From: Ctena decussata
Taxonomy: Eukaryota > Mollusca > Bivalvia > Lucinida > Lucinidae
DNA length: 64,000 nucleotides
NCBI GenBank assembly: GCA_963989385.1
Contig: OZ022511.1
Coordinates: 3,286,001-3,350,000, forward strand
Direction: 5' to 3'
Shown one piece after another: positions 10,440 through 22,804 of the stretch. The notes under the pieces are model-generated. The model was not told the origin of the DNA and ran no database searches. It was given only the letters and a program-made list of their open reading frames with translations. Within the stretch, counting starts at the first letter, position 1; the number at the start of each line of letters is the position of its first letter. The position numbers and the translations under genes are program-made.

Positions 10440-11860
10440 TTAAATGTTCCATTTATATATAACACCATTATTTATGCCCCTGTAATTTCGACTCAGTCAG
10501 ATTTTTATCAAGAACCCTTGTGCAGCTAAGAATATTTGTTGGTTTTCAATATGAGTCAAGTGTTCGCTACCGTAAAGAACTATATTAGAAGCAAAAAGAC
10601 ATGCGATGATCAAGAAATAATAGCAAATCTCACATCCCGGTCCCAAAACCAAGAGAAGTAGGTTGGCAAACAGGACTTACTGTGTCCAAGAGATCCTGTT
10701 TTGAATTATGAAAGCGATGGCAGTTAAAAAGAACATGACTAGTATCCTCAACTGCTCGGCAAACACATAACGGAATTTCTATTATATTTTTGGAAAGAAG
10801 TTGCTGATTAAGAGAACTGCAGTTTGTTCTAAATTGAACATGATAAATCTGCCCAACTGCCTTTTCATCAAAATATTATTAAAGTATTTTCATAATATCT
10901 GAATTTAACTCATGCCTAAAAGTAGCTATGCTTGGTAAGTCACTTGTCATTTTTGAAAGTTCGTTCCCCCTAACACAGACGGTAAGTAGGAAAAACTTAG
11001 AATACAGCTGAGAACTTGCATGATCCGATGTGTTCCGTAACTGTTAAACAATAGTCGACTTATATGTAATAGCCCTTCTCCAAGTATTACTGAAAGGTAT
11101 ATTTAAATAATTTAGTAGTGATATTTGCCTAAGTGATATATTTATAATTCTAACCTGAGTATTCTGCTCATAGTCCTAACTTGTATATATGTATATAACA
11201 TAGATGCAAGTCAATTACCTTGACAAAGGTTCCCCCCCCACACTCCTTGTAAAGGGGTATATTTAAATAATTTATTATTATAAATAGTACATCCAATAGT
11301 TGATGGTACAAACGAAGACAAATAATCAAGGGACATCTGATTTTGCATCTTATAACACAAAAGAAGTTTAATGCTTTTTCCTACCAGTTGAGAGGGTTTT
11401 CAAGCTAGCCTCCTCCATGAGAAAATTAACTGAAACTAATTTAGGGGAACGGCTACAATACGGGCAGCTTCATTTTGATATTTTTCAAGGTCATTCATTT
11501 CATACTGGGTGCAAGTATTCCATACAACGTCAGTTTGCTCAAGGATCGGACGAATGAATGTGAAATATATTATTGGACGAGATTTTCTATCGAGTTTGAA
11601 TTTCAATTTTCTAATGACATTTTTGCGGGTCCATGCTTTTTCTGATTCTATTAATTCCTGACTATTGCCTACCTTTTTTGCTTTTCAAAAAAATTATCTT
11701 CCTGTGAAAACTAAATTTGACTTCCTGATTGTGATTACGAAAACAAGTTGATCGACATCGTTTTGACAGATGAGTATCACTGCGTCTTGAGTAGCGTGTA
11801 GATTCCTTAGGATCCAGAGGTTGCTGGTATCTTCATAAAAATGTATAGCGAATTAAAATA
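10440..11860 (-). pseudogene. Decayed CR1/jockey-like LINE, C-terminal part
   Basis: On the minus strand, 11610-11410 encodes KLDRKSRPIIYFTFIRPILE, then TDVVWNTCTQYEMNDLEKYQ and a NEAARIVA block. This is the region after the palm in CR1-, jockey- and L2-group reverse transcriptases. Further along, after frameshifts, come KLLLCYKMQNQMSLDYLSSF, then LRNTSDHASSQLYSKFFLLT near 11030-10980 and an EDTSHVLFNCHRFHNS block near 10770-10700, which resembles the terminal zinc-knuckle-like segment of such proteins. Many stops and shifts make it a pseudogene. The catalytic palm lies further 5' and is not recognisable here. Confidence 0.65.
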
Positions 11861-13570
11861 TCTACTAATAGATTATTCATGTACCCAAACGCCATTGGAA
11901 CTAATTGCATATCTGAACTACCAAACTGGAAATTTCAAATGGTGTTAGATTCACAAAGAGTTTATATCATCTGTTCTTTATTATACGTATTTGCTTCGCT
12001 GAAACCAATGAATTTGGAGTTACTTATGTTATACTCTAACATTTTGTAACCACTTTTGTTTCATATCGTATTGTGGTGTGATTACATGTTATGAACTATC
12101 AACATGAAATATTAAAGGAACGAAACAAATAAGCGGGTTCAGTTCTTCAAACTAGTTTTAGTAAACCTTCTTGTTAACTTATCAACTGGCAAATTTGTTT
12201 TAGTAAACTTATACATTAGTTTTAGAAAAACATAAACCTTGCATAATTAAATGAATATATCTATCGTATAATGTGATCGTGAACATATCAATCCATTGAC
12301 AACCAGTGCTCATTTTACATGCAACAGTGTTCTTTATTTGTTTTATTACCTGTTCTGTTAATTCTCTAATCTCCTCTGCTTGACATAACTAACATTTGTT
12401 ATTTCACCAAGCTCTTATCTATAAATTACAAATGACAGAAAATACTCACATATATCTCTGTTATATTCCTCAAAGTCAGTCGGAATTCTATATCCAAATG
12501 AACGTTCTCAGTCCAGCCATACTCTGCGCTCCCACGCTGTCTGTTAACAACTAACTGCTTCTTTAACCATACAATTGTAAAGCCGCTTAGTCTCTATCCC
12601 GTTGTCTAAATTTGACAGCAATTCCGACGGATGAAATTCCCATATCGGACTTGTAATTTAAGCCATTCCAAGGAAAAAGGACAAAGAATTGGCTACGGCT
12701 GACAAAGAAACCAGATAGTAGCCTGTGTATTTACACAGCCTAGTAATGGCATTTGCTTTTTGCATGCATTATTATTTTACATTTTGAAACAATTATTTCC
12801 GAACAAACCTAATTCATACATAATTGCAAGCTTGTCTATGCTTACACCGTCAGGAAGACATACTGCACTCAATACATTTTCCAGTGCAATTCCTTGTTAA
12901 GTCTATTGATTCCTAAATAACAGCAGCATGAGAATAGTTGTGGAATCTCCCTATCAGACTGATATTGGACTAACATAGTAAGCTTTGACTTACGGACAAA
13001 AGATCAGTATAACAGTAATTAATATCAGCAATTGAAACTACCGCAAAAATGGTAAAAGTTGGTACACCAATTACTAACAATAATAATTATCTGACAATTA
13101 TAACACATTGGGTTTCCCATCCTTTACTTTTCAATGTCAAACTTTTCTAAAGGAACAGTTTGTTCTGCGTTACACTCGTTGCTCATGCACTCATCTCCCT
13201 TAAGGATGATATGGCAATGCTAAATTACTATGGTTATTAGAATCTGCTTATTGGATACCAAATTGCAAATACTGATTTAATTTTATGATTCTAAATTGAC
13301 CAGTTGTACTAGTGAGGCAATATCAGCTTGGTGAATAGCCGTGTGAATACGAAATCTGAATCATGTTTAACCTTTATTATCAAATCTGAAAACTGTGAAA
13401 GATTTTGACTGCAATGAGCAGCTATTTTTGTTAAAACAGTAAACCAAAGTCTACACTCTTTGCCATTTATTACTAGACATCTCGAATCAGTTATGAAATA
13501 GTCGTAATTATATTAAAGGTTGAAGAATCCACAAATTCGGGATGCATTGGTACCTCTCTGCTACGGTGTA
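11861..13570. other. No gene recognised
   Basis: About 1.7 kb of AT-rich sequence. I saw no protein domain, tandem array or strong hairpin. Confidence 0.4.
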
Positions 13571-13573
13571 ATA

Positions 13574-13736
13574 TTTGATATATATGGTTGACTAAATGAG
13601 CAGATGAAGATATTATGTTGCTAGAGGTCGCAGTCATTCTTTGACCTTTGCTCAAGGTCACTGAGATTCCGTCACCCGTAAACGTTTTCAAACATCGTCT
13701 TTTTTCAAACCACTGGGCCGATTGAATCATATTTCA
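13574..13736. repeat. Long-period direct repeat, unit 1
   Basis: It aligns with 14177-14322: GACTAAATGAGCAGATGAAG, the TTGCTAGAGGTC / TTGCTGAAGGTC part, TTTGACCTTTG-TCAA and CCACTGGGCCGATTGAA. The period is about 600 bp. Recurrent GGTCAAGGTCA and GTGACCTT-type words also occur near 13930-14110 and 30550-30840, so this is a widespread repeat family. Confidence 0.65.
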
Positions 13737-14176
13737 TGTGGAGCCTTCCTGGGTCTGGGGAACAGTCCGAACCAAAGTTTGTTCAGGTGGTGTTGGTAAC
13801 ATGACATAAGAATACAGATTTATAAAAGTTGACATACTTCCTTCTCAATCCCTTTGTATAAACGTATGTCCTGCTAACCGTTGGCTGTACAATGTAAATG
13901 ATGTTTATACAAATATATTAAAGTTTAAACTAACATGACCTAGATGACCTCCATGCCCATATATGGTAAAACCCATTAAAAAATTTTCTTCTCCAGAACC
14001 GAAAGTCGTATGATCTGAAACTTTGTATGTAAAATTGGGGACTCGGGCCCGACAAATTTGCCCAAATGATGATCCTGCATTGTTCTTGACCTAATTGATG
14101 GCAGGGTCAACTTTGGTACGCTATGCCTTTAAATGAGGAAAATGCTTAACAACCTATTTTTCAGAAACTATTGATT

Positions 14177-14322
14177 TTTGGTAGATATGATTAACTAAAT
14201 GAGCAGATGAAGACATTGTGTTGCTGAAGGTCTAGGCCCTTTTTTGACCTTTGTTCAAATTCTGTTGCCCATCAACATTTTCACACATCTTCTCCTCTGA
14301 CACCACTGGGCCGATTGAAGCA
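14177..14322. repeat. Long-period direct repeat, unit 2
   Basis: Second unit of the repeat at 13574-13736, in the same orientation and diverged. Confidence 0.65.
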
Positions 14323-14606
14323 TTATTTTTTTCATTGGTAATTGATCATACTTGCTGATAATCAAGTGAGGCATAAACTCTCAGACGAATGTTACTTGTC
14401 CTTGAGTGCTTATAGCCCACATTTGACCTTGCCCCCGGCATAGCGACTTTCGTCTCAATCAAAACTTCATCGAACTTGCTGAAAACCAGGATTTTTCTCT
14501 GAAAAATTAGAAATACGACCATATTGTAAAATTCGCTTCAAAGCTACTTATCCCTGAGTCCTGAGTATGAATGGACTCAGATGAGCTACAAGACCAATGG
14601 TCCTCT

Positions 14607-14700
14607 AGTTATATAAGTAAGTAAGTAAGTAATTTATTAATGCAATAAGCCATAAGGCCCATGAGCACATATACATATAACAATAGACATGTTATGCAGG
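14607..14700 (-). repeat. LINE 3'-end-like fragment with TTAC tail
   Basis: On the minus strand the sequence reads GGGCCTTATGGCTTATTGCA then TTAATAAATTACTTACTTAC. A TTAC-type simple-repeat tail directly after such sequence is how several LINE families end. The parent family is not identified. Confidence 0.45.
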
Positions 14701-16338
14701 ATAGCAAATAAGATGATAAGTAATTTTGACATCCTCGGGATCACCTTGAAAGTTGACTATCTATTTTTCTAATCTCCGATATAGGTTTACAGATAGCGCT
14801 TTATGATTTATATTCTTTTAGAGAAAGACTTCCAGCGCTTGTGAACGTGACTTTGGTGTCAATAAATAACACCTTTATTTCATGCCTGGAAACGTCAATG
14901 AATTAAACTTGAAAATACTGTAAGAAATGGATTAAGGGCGCGCTTCAAGTCATGTATAGCCTGCCGGTGTTCTTTTAAATCAGGCAGTAAGTCCTGTATA
15001 TTCTTAGTAGGACAGGGGTGTTATATCTGAGACCTGTGCTCGAGATAACGTGTATTAAGGGAGATTCAATAAACTAAAATAATTATTTAAAACGGGGTTC
15101 TTTCGCTTGCAACAGTTTCACAACACTATGCCGGACATGCATATTATACAAGCATTACGGTTACCCTAAGATCCTACATGCAACTCATTTACATATACTA
15201 ACAAATATGTAATTAACTTGAAGATCAAGGCAGCCATTTGGTTGCAGCCAGTATACCAAAAACCAAATCAGACTTTTATTTTAGACAATTACCTAAACGT
15301 ATGGAATGCAACCAATTTTCGGCTAACGCCCTGTCTGAAAAAAAAAATCCCTGTCTTAAAAAGTTTAAAGACGTGAAATTAGGTTTTGCTACCTCCCATC
15401 AGCCAAAAATCATATATAATTTCTACACTTATCTTTTGCGGTATTATCCGTTAGTATTGTAACAACATGAACAAAATCATTTTTCATATTTTTTCTACCA
15501 GTGCACCAATTTATGTAGGAAAGTTGGCAGAAAAAGTTTCAGACGTTTTTGATGCCAAATGCTTCCCAAGTGGAATAAAATAAGACCTTTTAAAATGCAT
15601 TTCCATATGTCTGAGTATCAAATTATTGTTATTGAGATAAGAAAATCAGCAAGTGGTCTATAGCAACAGACGGACTTAGACCAAAGTAACACATACGCCT
15701 CATATATTTTTCTACGAGTTGCATGGATGCAGCAATCATATTTATGGTTCTACAAGTTTCCCGCGTAAGATCTGAACAGTCTAAAAATTGCAGAGAATAC
15801 TCTTATGCTTGGTGTATACCCTAAGAAATATTGTCACCGTCGTCTTGATTTTCAAAAGCAAACTGACCGTTCCAGTGCAGGAACCTCTGATATTATGCTT
15901 TTAAATTTTAAGATGCTGGTACAAGATCTTTTTAAAAAAATCAACATTTGTTTGTCCTTTTCAGCTTTGACAAGTAATCCGATCAGTTATCATTTCAACA
16001 TAGCGTTTTACTCTGAAATCATAAACTTCAACTTGCCATTTAAAATATTTCCTTTGATGATACCAATGAATACTTAAACGTTTATCTTAGAGAAAAACTT
16101 GATGATTTACAATGATCTCCTTTGTCATAACCCTTGTGACAGCTACCGTCAGTAAGAATGTTGCATTCTTCGAACCCCATAAAATACATGTTTGACAGCA
16201 ATGGGGCAAATAGATAGTGCAGAGCATGTTTATGAGCCTGACATAAGTGAAACATAATCTGGAAAGTTTGTCCTTTGAGAAAACTCGAGCTCTCCGCTGT
16301 TAGCAAACACAGCCCGGTGCACTAGGGCTTTCTAAATA
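14701..16338. other. No gene recognised
   Basis: Several frames of 74-90 codons have no recognisable domain and lie in AT-rich DNA. I treat them as chance frames. Confidence 0.4.
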
Positions 16339-16584
16339 TGAGCCGTGACACGACAAAACCAACAAAATAGCATGTGCGCCCAGCAAAGACTCAGATCAGC
16401 CTGGGCATCCGCCCAGTCTGATCAGGGTCTTCGCTGTGCGTATGGAGCTAGCTTAGACCCTTAGCTCCCTTTGAAACTCTAAACAAAAACTCTGATCAAA
16501 ATAGGTAAATGCCCAGGCTGGCCTGAGTCTTTGCGTGGTGGCTGGTGGAATGCCACTTTGTTGGTTTACTCGTGTCGCGGCTCA
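16339..16584. mobile_element. Foldback MITE, TGAGCCGCGAC family
   Basis: Complete palindromic copy. The left end is TGAGCCGTGACACGACAAAA and the right end is ACTCGTGTCGCGGCTCA. The central arms carry GATCAGCCTGGGCATCCGCC and the complementary partner, slightly decayed on the right. Confidence 0.85.
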
Positions 16585-16710
16585 TATTATTTATTTTAGA
16601 GACAACCTCTGACCGACTCGTCACCGTATAACATTAATTATCTCATTTTTTGCTACTAGTCCTCGTTAAATCATTTTTGTTCTAAATGGAACCTCCGACC
16701 CGATATCAGG

Positions 16711-16944
16711 GCCGAGGGTTATAAAACTTTTTTCATGCACAACGCAGCTGAGCATGAAATTTTACCTGCTAATAAATAGCAAATTACTAAGTTCAGTTGT
16801 TTTCTTGTTCAGTTTAGCTGAGTATGAAATTTTCTCTGCTTATGAATATGAAAATGCCAACATTAGTTGGCATTTTTATATTCATCAGCAGAGAAAATTT
16901 CATGCTCAGCTGAGTTGAGCACGAAAAAAGTTTTATAACCTCGG
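16711..16944. mobile_element. Foldback element, GAGGTTATAAAACTT family, copy 1
   Basis: The ends GAGGGTTATAAAACTTTTTT and AAAAAAGTTTTATAACCTC are inverted repeats. The arms contain CAGCTGAGCATGAAATTT, and the right half is a near-perfect hairpin around AAAATGCCAACATTAGTTGG. Related copies are at 49589-49830 and 61174-61363. Confidence 0.75.
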
Positions 16945-17730
16945 GGCCAGGCCTATTGTACACTGAGTATGCTTTGACTTGCCGATGTTTAGAAACAGTT
17001 ACACAGTAATTAATATTTGCAGCAGAGACTAACGTTTCATTACTGCAAGTATTGGAGTGTGTTTACAGGGCCCCTGATAGTTATCAACGCTTCATGCGTT
17101 TCTTTTTTATTGTGTTGTGGAACCACAGAAACAGAACTGTTCTGAGTAACCTATTGCATTAGGCAACATTTAGCACTCGCAATATATGAGCGTTTGTCTT
17201 AATTTATGAAATGTCTTCTAAAACATGCAGCATCATATTTATCTCACAAAGAGTGAATCTGAGCTATCAGCATAAGCACTCTGCTGTCTGTCAGATCCCG
17301 TTAGAAAATTGTATTATTAAGTGTAAGTTTAAAATAAAATAAAATATTAGTTTAGCTAATCTGAACTGAAATTAAGGTACTCAGAACACAAGCACTATCG
17401 TCTTAGGGGTGCACGGGTACACTACCATTCTTTTTTTATCATGCACCTGCTGCAAAATTCAACTGATAACAGAGGTATGATAATACAATGTGATATCATG
17501 TCACTGTAGAACTGCGCTTGCGCGAATGTTATCAGGTCATGTCTTTAGAAGCGATCTCTGAAGACGATTGGCTCTATACTGGCGTTGGCCGTGATATCAA
17601 CGTTTGATTGGTTAATTGACGTCAGCGACTTACGTCATAATGCATTCGCGACGTCAGCAAGTTCGAACGAAACTGCGTTTGCTTATCATTTGTTTGCCGC
17701 TCTTTACGCCGTAAATCTTCTAATGATGTA
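16945..17730. other. No gene recognised
   Basis: No long frame or element recognised. The GACGTC word occurs several times near 17600-17660, as in the foldbacks at 36800 and 41924. Confidence 0.35.
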
Positions 17731-17899
17731 TGATAAATAGAAAACCGTGTAAGTGTTTTTTGATATCAAGTTTATCAGGCTTGACCAGAAACACGTCGGA
17801 TTGGCTCGGCAAGCCTCGCCATTCCTACGCTGTTTCTGGTCTCGCCTGATAAACTTGATATCAAATGACACTAACATGGTATTCTCAATTTCTCTGTCA
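17731..17899. mobile_element. Foldback element with GCTCGGCAAGCCTCGC loop
   Basis: Arms of about 65 bp pair, the inner part being TTGATATCAAGTTTATCAGG and TTTCTGGTCTCGCCTGATAA. The loop GGCTCGGCAAGCCTCGCC resembles that of the otherwise different foldback at 35732-35872, which suggests one structural family with variable arms. Confidence 0.7.
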
Positions 17900-17994
17900 A
17901 TTTTTTCAAAGGTAAACAACTTATATGACTTTCAGTTTCTTTCTCAGGGCGACAAAACCCCTCCAAAAAGGAGCAAATTCATTCCTTTAAACAT

Positions 17995-18100
17995 ACTATT
18001 TTGGTTTAAACATATTTATTTCGAAAAATCTATGTACAACATATATTGTAACAATATCTATATAAGGATACGAACGGAGGCAGAATGCTCATATAGTTCT
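17995..18100. repeat. Dispersed repeat shared with 6190-6295
   Basis: Shared TTTAAACATATTTATTTC and GGATACGAACGGAGGCAGA parts. It ends immediately before the TTAA of the next element. Confidence 0.45.
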
Positions 18101-18106
18101 TCTCCT

Positions 18107-18575
18107 TTAAAGTCTCCATAGTCCTATCAGTTGTAAAAACGTCTAAATTCAAATCATAGTAAAAAGCGGGTAAACCATCAGTTTTGGTAACAAAATGTGG
18201 GTTGAGGTGCATATATTAAGTCAGATAACTAGCAAAAAGAAGATAAAACAAGTTTTTGAAAAATAACAAATCACAATTTCTTGTTCTGGTTTCTCATCTA
18301 GCAATGCTTTGTAAACATAGGCGTGATGGTAATTGGGGCTCCACGCCTTTTTACCATTTTATTCAACTTGATGAAATCGAAAGTTGGTCATGTTAGTTGC
18401 CAACTAAAATGACCCAAATAAGTTTTCAAACCCTTTTTATGTGAAACTCAAGGATATTTTATTTGTTTAAAGCTGGCTAATCACGGTCATTTACATTGAC
18501 GAAACTGTAGTAAGAAGCTTGCAGCGATACCTCATGATAAAATTTTCCATGCTTGTAGAGCAATGGGGCCTTTAA
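18107..18575 (+). mobile_element. TTAA-flanked element, copy T1
   Basis: TTAA occurs at both boundaries (18107-18110 and 18572-18575), followed inward by imperfect TIRs (AGTCTCCATAGTCCTATCA on the left, complement AGGCCCCATTGCTCTA on the right). Inside are a GTTGCCAACTAAAATGACC segment that is the centre of a short palindrome in other copies, and AAACTGTAGTAAGAAGCTTG then CAGCGATACCTCATGATAAA. The same order occurs at 35899-36451 and, inverted, at 57834-58368 and 45716-47690. TTAA targets are typical of piggyBac-like elements; no transposase is encoded, so the superfamily is inference. Confidence 0.75.
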
Positions 18576-18782
18576 ATTCGATCTGGTAAACATATAGTTG
18601 CGAAAAATCTATTGAGAAGGCAGGCAAAAATGTAAACTGTAGCGCTACCTCCCCTGACAGTGTATCCATTTCTTTCTTTTAACCCATTGCATTTTGGGTA
18701 TTTTTGTCGTCTGGTGAAATTGTCTTCTGCATCAAAAATCAAGAATATGGTCTAACCAACCTTTATAGAAATGATGTCTAGG

Positions 18783-18852
18783 CAGCAAACAGTTTGGATC
18801 TCAGATCAGGCCCCACGTTTCTGGGGCCTGATCTGAATCCACACTGTTTGCC
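18783..18852. repeat. Hairpin of the CAAACAGTG family
   Basis: The inner stem TCAGATCAGGCCCCA pairs with TGGGGCCTGATCTGA. The outer arms GCAAACAGT and ACACTGTTTGC also pair. Confidence 0.75.
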
Positions 18853-19086
18853 CAGATACCCCTAAAGGGTTATTCCGCATGGAATGGGATAACAGATTCA
18901 GACAGGTGAAGAAGTTATGTTGGCGAAATGCTAGATGAGCTGCGGTGGTCAACTCTAGAAGCCAGGCGGATGCTGTCCTCATTAACCTTCTTTTTACGAA
19001 ATTCACAAATTTAGGCTGCATACATTGATAAAACGAAATACGTGTCTCCTGCATCTGGGCTGAGACAAACAATAAACGGCGTAACA

Positions 19087-19097
19087 AAACTCGCAAT
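19087..19097. repeat. TSD of the minus-strand RTE insertion, left
   Basis: AAACTCGCAAT here is repeated exactly at 20706-20716, bracketing the LINE fragment at 19098-20705. Confidence 0.85.
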
Positions 19098-20705
19098 CTA
19101 TTCTATTCTATTCTATCCCATAACCTTACTAGGTCGTTGGGGCACCACAGCTGACTTCAAAACAATCCCTTTCCACCTTGTCCTGTCTTCAGCTGCCCTG
19201 GTTGAGCTGGCAAAATCCATTCCTGTCCACTCCTTGATATTGTCTTCCCACCTCTTCTTCTGTCTACCTCTTCTTCGTTTTCCTTTCACTATGCCCTGAA
19301 GAATTGTCTTTGCTAAACCAGAAGACCTTGAGACGTGGCCAAACCACCTTAGTTTCCGTTTCTTGGCCAGCGTCAGGAGTTCATCATATTCCCCAATGGC
19401 TGCTTGGATCTTCCTGCGAACCTCCTCATTGGTTATATGGTCCTTGTACGAAATGTTCAGTAACCTTCGGTAGCATCTAATCTCAAAGGTCTGCGTTCTT
19501 TTCTCTAACTCTGCTGTCAAGGTCCATGATTCACAGGCATACAGGAATATGGAAATGACAAGGGAGCGCATAAGTGTCACCTTTGATCCAAGAGATATGT
19601 TGTTATCTCTCCAAATTGGTTTCAGCTTGGCAAAGGCTGAAGTGGCTTGTACTATCCTTTAGAGAACCTCCTGTTTTGAGCCATCATCTGAGACAACTGC
19701 TCCAAGGTATTTGAAGCTGCTTACAGTACCCAGCTTCTGCCCCTTTACCTTGATCTCCCTCTGGATGCCATCTGCGCTGTTTGTCATCAGTTTGGTCTTC
19801 TCAGCACTGATCTCCATCTTATACCTTGTGCAGGTCTGGTCGAGACTTTCAACTAGAGCTTCAAGTTCCTGCTCTTCCTCAGCAAGAGCGTCTATGTCAT
19901 CGGCAAACCGCAGGTTGGTAATATTTCTACCGCCTATGCTAACCTTTCCGTCATGTTCTTCCAGAGCATCAGACATGATCCGTTCGAGAAAAATGTTAAA
20001 GAGGGTGGGTGACAGAAGACATCCTTGTCTTACTCCAACTGTTGTTCTGAACCATTCTCCTGTGTTGCCATTTATCAGCACTGCACTTGTAGCCTTGTCG
20101 TATAGCTGCTCAATGGTGCGAACTAGGTTTGCATTGATATTGTACTTCCTCATGGTGGCCCATAAGGCTGCATGCCATACCCTGTCAAAGGCTTTTGTAA
20201 AATCAATGAAGACATGGTACAGATTCTGCTGATGTTGGAGATACTTTTCACACAGGATTCTAAGGTTGAAGATCTGTTCTGTGGTGCTCCTTCCTGCTGG
20301 GAACCCAGCCTGTTCCTCAGCGATTATCTCTTCGGCTTGTGGCTTAAGCCTGTTCAAGATAACTTTCAGCATGACTTTGCTTGAATGACTGATGAGGCTG
20401 ATGGTTCTGTAGTTCTGGCAGAGCTGTAGGTTGCCTTTTTTAGGGAGAGTAATAATCAGCGACTGAGTCCATGGGCTAGGCCATTCTCATGTTCTCCAGA
20501 TCCTGTTACAAATATCTGTTAAAACATCAGTCATGGTCTCCCCTCCAGCTTGAACAAGTTCTGCTGGTATATTATCAACTCCGGCAGATTTTCCCTTCTT
20601 CAGTGCTGCTACTGCAATCTCAACTTCCTCACGAAGGATCGGTTGTTGATCTTCTTCTGGGGGCTGACTGCAGTCCAGAACCGTATTGTCACCATCAGTC
20701 TCATC
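19098..20705 (-). mobile_element. 5'-truncated RTE-like LINE (reverse transcriptase part), minus strand
   Basis: Read from 20705 down to 19098, it encodes a GDNTVLDCSQPPEEDQQP linker. It then has the reverse-transcriptase palm: GKSAGVDNIPAELVQ, EEQAGF, HVFIDFTKAFDRVW (motif A), GVRQGCLLSPTLFN (motif B) and NLRFADDIDALAEE (motif C with both aspartates). The C-terminus has SIFLYACESWTL, a YRRLLNISYKDHITNEEV block and RKLRWFGHVSR. The frame is interrupted by a stop near 20486 (RIWRT then TGA, where the plus copy has GGA) and another at 19659 (TCA to TAA compared with the plus copy). The element ends in TAGAATAG repeats, consistent with RTE-clade LINEs. It lacks the endonuclease through 5' truncation. 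An 11-bp TSD marks target-primed insertion. Confidence 0.85.
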
Positions 20706-20716
20706 AAACTCGCAAT
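20706..20716. repeat. TSD of the minus-strand RTE insertion, right
   Basis: Exact repeat of 19087-19097, AAACTCGCAAT. Confidence 0.85.
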
Positions 20717-21695
20717 ATACATGTACAATATACATAACATGTTCTGACGCCTTCAAGCATATTTTTCCCACACACCATTCCTCTTTTGAGTGGCCTTCCC
20801 GCTTTGGTAGTCTCCGCAGAGATCAGGCTACTATTTCGGAAGTTGTTAAAAATTCAGTTAAAGCCTACGAAAACGAAAACACGTTTACTTGCGTCTAATG
20901 GATCATTTCAATCATAGGAATGTCATTTTTAGAAAAAGTCATGTAACTGGTGGAATGTTATTTTCTGTTGACTGATTATTGGTTGTCCCCTCGGGAATAA
21001 CCAAATTAGTTGAGGAATTCGTACTCGATTGTACGCCGTTTCCTTTTGCCAAAACACGTGTCCCACTATTTCCCGGTACTTCTACATTTGGCGCACCCTG
21101 CTGCAGGGTTCTCGCCAGCATCGCTTATGCATGATATTTATAGCTAATCTTGAAAACTTTTATCTCATCCTATACAAGCAATTGCCCGAGATTTCAGTTC
21201 AGCTACCTAGGGTACAGATCAATAACAAGTTTTATTCGACCATCCGCCGTTTCGTTTCGCTAAATGTGGGTCCCACAATACCCGGTATATACAGATTAGG
21301 TCACCTAACGCAAGTTATTAGCGGTCCACAAGTACTAGAAAAGGACTGGCGTAGACACGGTCTAGTAGTTTCACTAAATGCCGAGCGATAAGGTCGAGGT
21401 GAAGACCAAGATGATAGAGGCGCGATTTAACAAAGGTGCGACTTCATCAAACAGGCGCGAGTTAAATATACCTTAATGCTCAAACTTGATAATTCTACAG
21501 TTAAAACTGAACAGTCTAAAGTTAGGTTCTCCATGAGAAAGGAGGCAAAATTGAAAATGGTAGAGTCACTTCCCCTGAAAGTGTTACCATTCACCTTATG
21601 AATAAACTGGTGATAAAGATATCGGTTTAACCTAGCTCTCTTTGGGGTTTAACGCGATTTTTTTATTTCCAACAACATATATAAAATGTTGATGT
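20717..21695. other. No gene recognised; possible diverged repeats
   Basis: Two segments (about 21041-21106 and 21248-21312) resemble each other weakly around CCGTTTC, GTCCCAC and CCCGGTA, about 200 bp apart, and carry unassigned frames of 60 and 120 codons. The part 21480-21600 resembles 37620-37705 (GGAGG-AAAA-TGAAAATG and CCCTTGAAAGTGTA words). Nothing supports a host gene. Confidence 0.35.
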
Positions 21696-21699
21696 AAAA

Positions 21700-21940
21700 G
21701 CAAATCGATGGGTTCTTTTTGAAGAAATGCTATCGGTAACAATAAACTGATATCTCTGTAGTTATTTGCCTCCAGGGAATAGACATCCTAGTGTATGTAT
21801 CAGATAATTAAATGAGTAAATTATCTTTCAACCTTTGTTTTAAGTAAAGGCTGATATTTTGTAGGTCGGCAATACGGAAGTAATGATTTTGTGCACGAAT
21901 ATCTTCATTGACGGATTTTGTTATTCTTTGAAAGTACATG
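21700..21940. repeat. Dispersed repeat shared with 53845-54030
   Basis: Both contain TTCTTTTT-GAAGAAA, GGGGAATAGACA-like sequence and GAGGTCGGCAATA-GG-AGTAATGATTTT then CACGAATAT. Same orientation, diverged. Confidence 0.55.
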
Positions 21941-22244
21941 ATAAGTATCGCTTGATAAATACTATAAAATCAGCTATTGCAGCTATGCACGGCCCGCACA
22001 GTCTGTCCTAGAGGCATAGGAAGAGTAATACTTTAAGTGCGTTTCGGTAAATTCAGGTTCCATCCTGTGTTTCGTGCGTTTCGGTTCTTCTATGGGCCGC
22101 ATTTTGGTGGTGTAGTGCATAGTGACCAATGAAAAGCAGAGATTTTCCGGTAAATTTACTTGATTTGAATCTTGGTTCCCGACGTTTATCGAGGTTTCTG
22201 TTATAGAACAACGGTAGTGTTCTGGACAAGGTACCAGACTTGGC

Positions 22245-22260
22245 GGGGGGGGGGGGGGGG
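22245..22260. repeat. Poly-G tract (16 bp)
   Basis: An uninterrupted run of 16 G. Such runs are often length-variable and miscalled. Confidence 0.9.
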
Positions 22261-22278
22261 TGGAGCATTGTGACAAAC

Positions 22279-22351
22279 GAAAAACTCAAATTTAGAAACT
22301 GACCAATAACTACCAACGAAAAACTCAAATTTAGAAACTGACCAATAACTA
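22279..22351. repeat. Tandem duplication, 39-bp period
   Basis: CGAAAAACTCAAATTTAGAA continuing to GACCAATAACTA occurs twice without change at a 39-bp spacing. Confidence 0.9.
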
Positions 22352-22720
22352 GATGTCTCTTCAAAACCGATACAAACGTGGCTTAGATATAGGTTGTAGA
22401 TGCGCAAAAATATATTTAGCAACCCGACTAAAGAATTGAATTGAATTGAAATAACGGCTCTTTTGCAAAATAACGAAGAATTACTGTTTTTATCAGAACA
22501 TTCCCTCTTTGAGTGCACAAATCTCATTTATTATAAATTGTAGTATCATTCCTCTATTTGTGACACTCAATACTACTTGCTCATCTAGAAGACATTGTAT
22601 GTAAACTTCACCCCCACATCTGTACTGATCCTCTATTTATGACTTTTTTTTTTTTTAGTACTTACCCATGTATTAAATACATCACTCCTATACCTTGGTG
22701 TAAAAACAGTCCATCCGGCG

Positions 22721-22804
22721 CACAACGCTGACCAGCGTTGAATAAACTTCGACTCAACATTAGACGTTGAATCGGCGTTTATTCATTGATTGTCAACCGT
22801 TGTG
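22721..22804. repeat. Short foldback, CACAACG ends
   Basis: The left arm (CACAACGCTGACCAGCGTTG then AATAAAC) and the complement of the right arm (CACAACGGTTGACAATC then AATGAATAAAC) match imperfectly over about 28 bp. Confidence 0.6.

Noticed and set aside
19711..20232. 173-codon plus-strand protein
   Set aside because: It lies exactly opposite the reverse-transcriptase coding sequence and is a shadow frame.
22053..22527. Overlapping minus-strand frames with poly-proline
   Set aside because: The prolines come from the poly-G tract at 22245-22260 and the duplicated 39-bp unit.
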